Assembly: GCA_050944355.1 (NCBI GenBank)
Contig: JBMNQX010000005.1
Span: 111,137-175,136, forward strand
Length of the DNA: 64,000 nucleotides
Source of the DNA: UBA4285 sp050944355
Lineage (GTDB): Bacteria; Bacillota; Clostridia; Lachnospirales; Lachnospiraceae
Direction of reading: 5' to 3'
The translations under genes and the position numbers were made by a program. Under the pieces are notes generated by a model. The model was given only the letters and a program-made list of their open reading frames with translations, was not told the DNA's origin and ran no database searches. Positions 62,561 to 64,000 of the stretch are shown here, one piece after another. Numbering within the stretch: the stretch's first letter is position 1; the number at the start of each line of letters is the position of its first letter.

Positions 62561-63010
62561 ACGTGCACCCTGTTCTATCTCTGCGGAATATACAATCCAT
62601 GAACCAGGTATCTCAGCAACAGCATAGTATTCGATGCCTCTGTAAGATATCTGCATTAAAAGGTTCTCTGGAAATCCTGCTCTATCTCGCGTGTTAAGAA
62701 AGATCTCATTTGACGGTTTTGTGAATTACGAAAGCTGCTGTTTCGGTGTCCCGTATTCATACACGAACCATGTCTGCCAAGTAATGCGTGATGGTTATAC
62801 GCTACGCATCTACGATTCTAAGATGAAGCCGAGATCGTTCATCACGATGTCACCTGAAGTAGGTGTGATGCACGGATCAGTATCCGGATCTGGAGCCGGA
62901 AGAGCAGCCCACAGTGCCGGTTAAGGACAATCCCCCATCAGAAAGCGACACCGGTACATGATCCGTGATTTGGCCATTTCAACCTCGAGGAGGGTCGGTG
63001 GCATAAATAA
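62561..63010 (+). pseudogene. istA: istA of IS21 element 1, 3' part (pseudogene)
   Basis: The C-terminal IstA region continues here: VLRKISFDGFVNYESCCFGV and YSYTNHVCQVMRDGYTLRIY, then, in another frame, YPDLEPEEQPTVPVKDN, and in a third GHFNLEEGRWHK followed by TAA. The order and content match the tail expected after the fragment ending at 59848, which is the evidence for the nested insertion. Confidence 0.75.
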
Positions 63011-63041
63011 AAGTACAGCTCCTCTGATCTAGGAAATAGGC

Positions 63042-63805
63042 TTGGAGGCGGCCCTGCTGAAACTGAATATCACAAAAGTTGAAATCGCCGAATTCGTAAC
63101 AAGAAACGATCTAAGCTATGACAACGTTTATTACATCCCCCAACTCTTCGATACCATGGTAAATCGAAAAAAAGCTCACATCGTAGACATGATGCTCAAG
63201 CTCAGTCGGCTGCCTACCGTTCATCCCTGTACATTTGACAGCTTCGACTTTCACCGTTTTCACGGGCGACAGGCTGACGAACTGGAAAACCTGCAGACAC
63301 TGTCCGCGCTTCAGTCTCGCGCCAATCTGCTGCTCGTGGGGCCACAAGGCCGTAGGTACAACACATTTAGTCATGGCCCTTGGAGGTAAATGCTGCGAAG
63401 AAGGATAAGAAACTTACTTTCTCAAAGTATCCGAGATGAATGATAAGTTCACCAACGCCCACAAACAGAACAAACGGGACAATCACTTGTGAAATCCTCC
63501 TGCCTGATTGTGGACGAATTCGGCAACTGTAACTTTGATCAGGAGAACTCAAGAATGTTCTTCGATGTGGTTAACCGGAGATACAGTAAGGATGTACCGA
63601 ATACCATTATCCTGACCAGCAACATTGAACCTGATAAATGGGATCAGTACTTTTCCGAAAAATGTCATGGACAGATTCTTTGACAAATATTTTGTTATCA
63701 ATATGCACGGTATCAGTTACCTTGGCGGTAACCGTTGCAAAATTGATGTTGCTGTCGGAAGAGAACCATCATGCGTCGCAAACAGTAAAACAGAATATTC
63801 TTTGA
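63042..63805 (+). pseudogene. istB: istB of IS21 element 1 (pseudogene)
   Basis: Begins LEAALLKLNITKVEIAEF, with SRLPTVHPCTFDSFDFHRFH preceding LLLVGPQG. The Walker A glycine-lysine region is lost by frameshift at about 63350. Later pieces MNDKFTNAHKQN, SCLIVDEFGNCNFD (Walker B), NTIILTSNIEPDKWDQYFSE and DVAVGREPSCVAN lie in different frames. At least four lesions; non-functional. Confidence 0.75.
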
Positions 63806-63867
63806 AAGGAGCACCTAGTGCATTGGTCATTTTAATCCGATGCTTGTTGGTCGAATTAACCCGATGT

Positions 63868-64000
63868 TTATTAGTTAATTAGTGTCTGCTGAACAAGTTC
63901 AAAATAACGAAATTTCGGCCACCATGGCCGCCGTCCAGCTGACCTGTTCCTTGAAAAATTGCAGCTGATAAAAAAGAGTATAAAGTATCCGCCGATGAAT
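63868..64000. other. Unassigned sequence right of IS21 element 1
   Basis: Nothing recognised with confidence. GTGTCTGCTGAACAAGTTC and the following stretch look like the start of another mobile element, but no coding evidence is available before the window ends. Confidence 0.25.

Larger units (their letters stand above)
58791..63867 (+). mobile_element. IS21-family element 1, decayed and split by a second IS21 element
   Basis: The left end, CATCGGGCTAATT...CCAA...ATCGGATTAAAA (58791-58828), matches the reverse complement of the right end, which reads TTTTAATCCGATGC, TTGGTCGAATTAACCCGATG (about 63830-63867); ends are approximate. Inside are istA (58979-59848 and 62561-63010) and istB (63042-63805), both broken by stops and frameshifts. 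The element is interrupted within istA by IS21 element 2. Without the insertion the element would be about 2.4 kb, normal for IS21. No target duplication was identified. Confidence 0.75.

Noticed and set aside
1..64000. CRISPR arrays, tRNA or rRNA genes
   Set aside because: No regularly spaced direct repeats, cloverleaf with CCA-type ends or rRNA-like stretches were noticed on either strand.

Overview
The window reads as a chromosomal segment of a fairly GC-rich Clostridia, most likely Lachnospiraceae-like. Pointers are strong AGGAGG-type ribosome sites, an HrcA/CIRCE-controlled Hsp20, a cre-like CcpA site, an iron-containing alcohol dehydrogenase, flagellin-methylase and LCP families, and a bacterial two-subunit GOGAT. 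This placement rests on protein and motif recognition, not on a database search. No rRNA, tRNA or CRISPR array was seen.

Layout. 1-3.1 kb: the 5' part of a sugar ABC permease and an ammonium transporter fused to a PII domain. 3.1-5.5 kb: a YgjP-type peptidase and a membrane protein. 5.7-13.5 kb: a sugar and sugar-acid block (tagaturonate reductase, MFS carrier, AraC regulator, NahK-like kinase, NAT_N/GNAT_C protein, TIM-barrel isomerase, Gfo/Idh dehydrogenase). 13.7-17.4 kb: trxA, a PAS/GAF/degenerate GGDEF protein and transketolase. 17.5-25.3 kb: cell-surface glycan genes (LCP ligase, GDP-mannose to GDP-6-deoxyhexose genes manC-gmd-rmd, and a priming glycosyl-1-phosphate transferase) with a FliB-like methylase. 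25.4-29.8 kb: hypA, exonuclease III, ThrE exporter, AI-2E-type carrier and a small metal-binding protein. 29.9-36.1 kb: gltBD. 36.3-41.4 kb: a VWA/MoxR pair, CstA and an unknown protein. 41.8-54.4 kb: transporters, Hsp20, an ABC exporter behind two CsoR-like operators, a LysR-SLC13-M20 unit, an alcohol dehydrogenase and three housekeeping-type hydrolases or unknowns.

54.4-64 kb is an AT-richer accessory island. It starts with a decayed IS21 istA fragment, carries abiH and a two-gene UDP-sugar unit (UDP-glucose dehydrogenase, UDP-glucuronate 4-epimerase), and ends in a decayed IS21 element (about 58.79-63.87 kb) into which a second IS21 element (59.85-62.56 kb) has inserted. The UDP-glucose dehydrogenase carries an N-terminal Cro/CI-type helix-turn-helix. 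A perfect 17-bp palindrome lies between its promoter and its ribosome site, which suggests a self-regulating enzyme.

The main regulatory observation is that the two nitrogen-assimilation transcripts (amt-PII and gltBD) share one 5' architecture: a TTGACA promoter with a 17-base spacer, then a strong intrinsic-terminator hairpin starting about 19-20 bases after the -10 box, ahead of a 90-130 base leader. Separately, the word TGACAAATG is far more frequent than chance in the first 52 kb and absent from the island.
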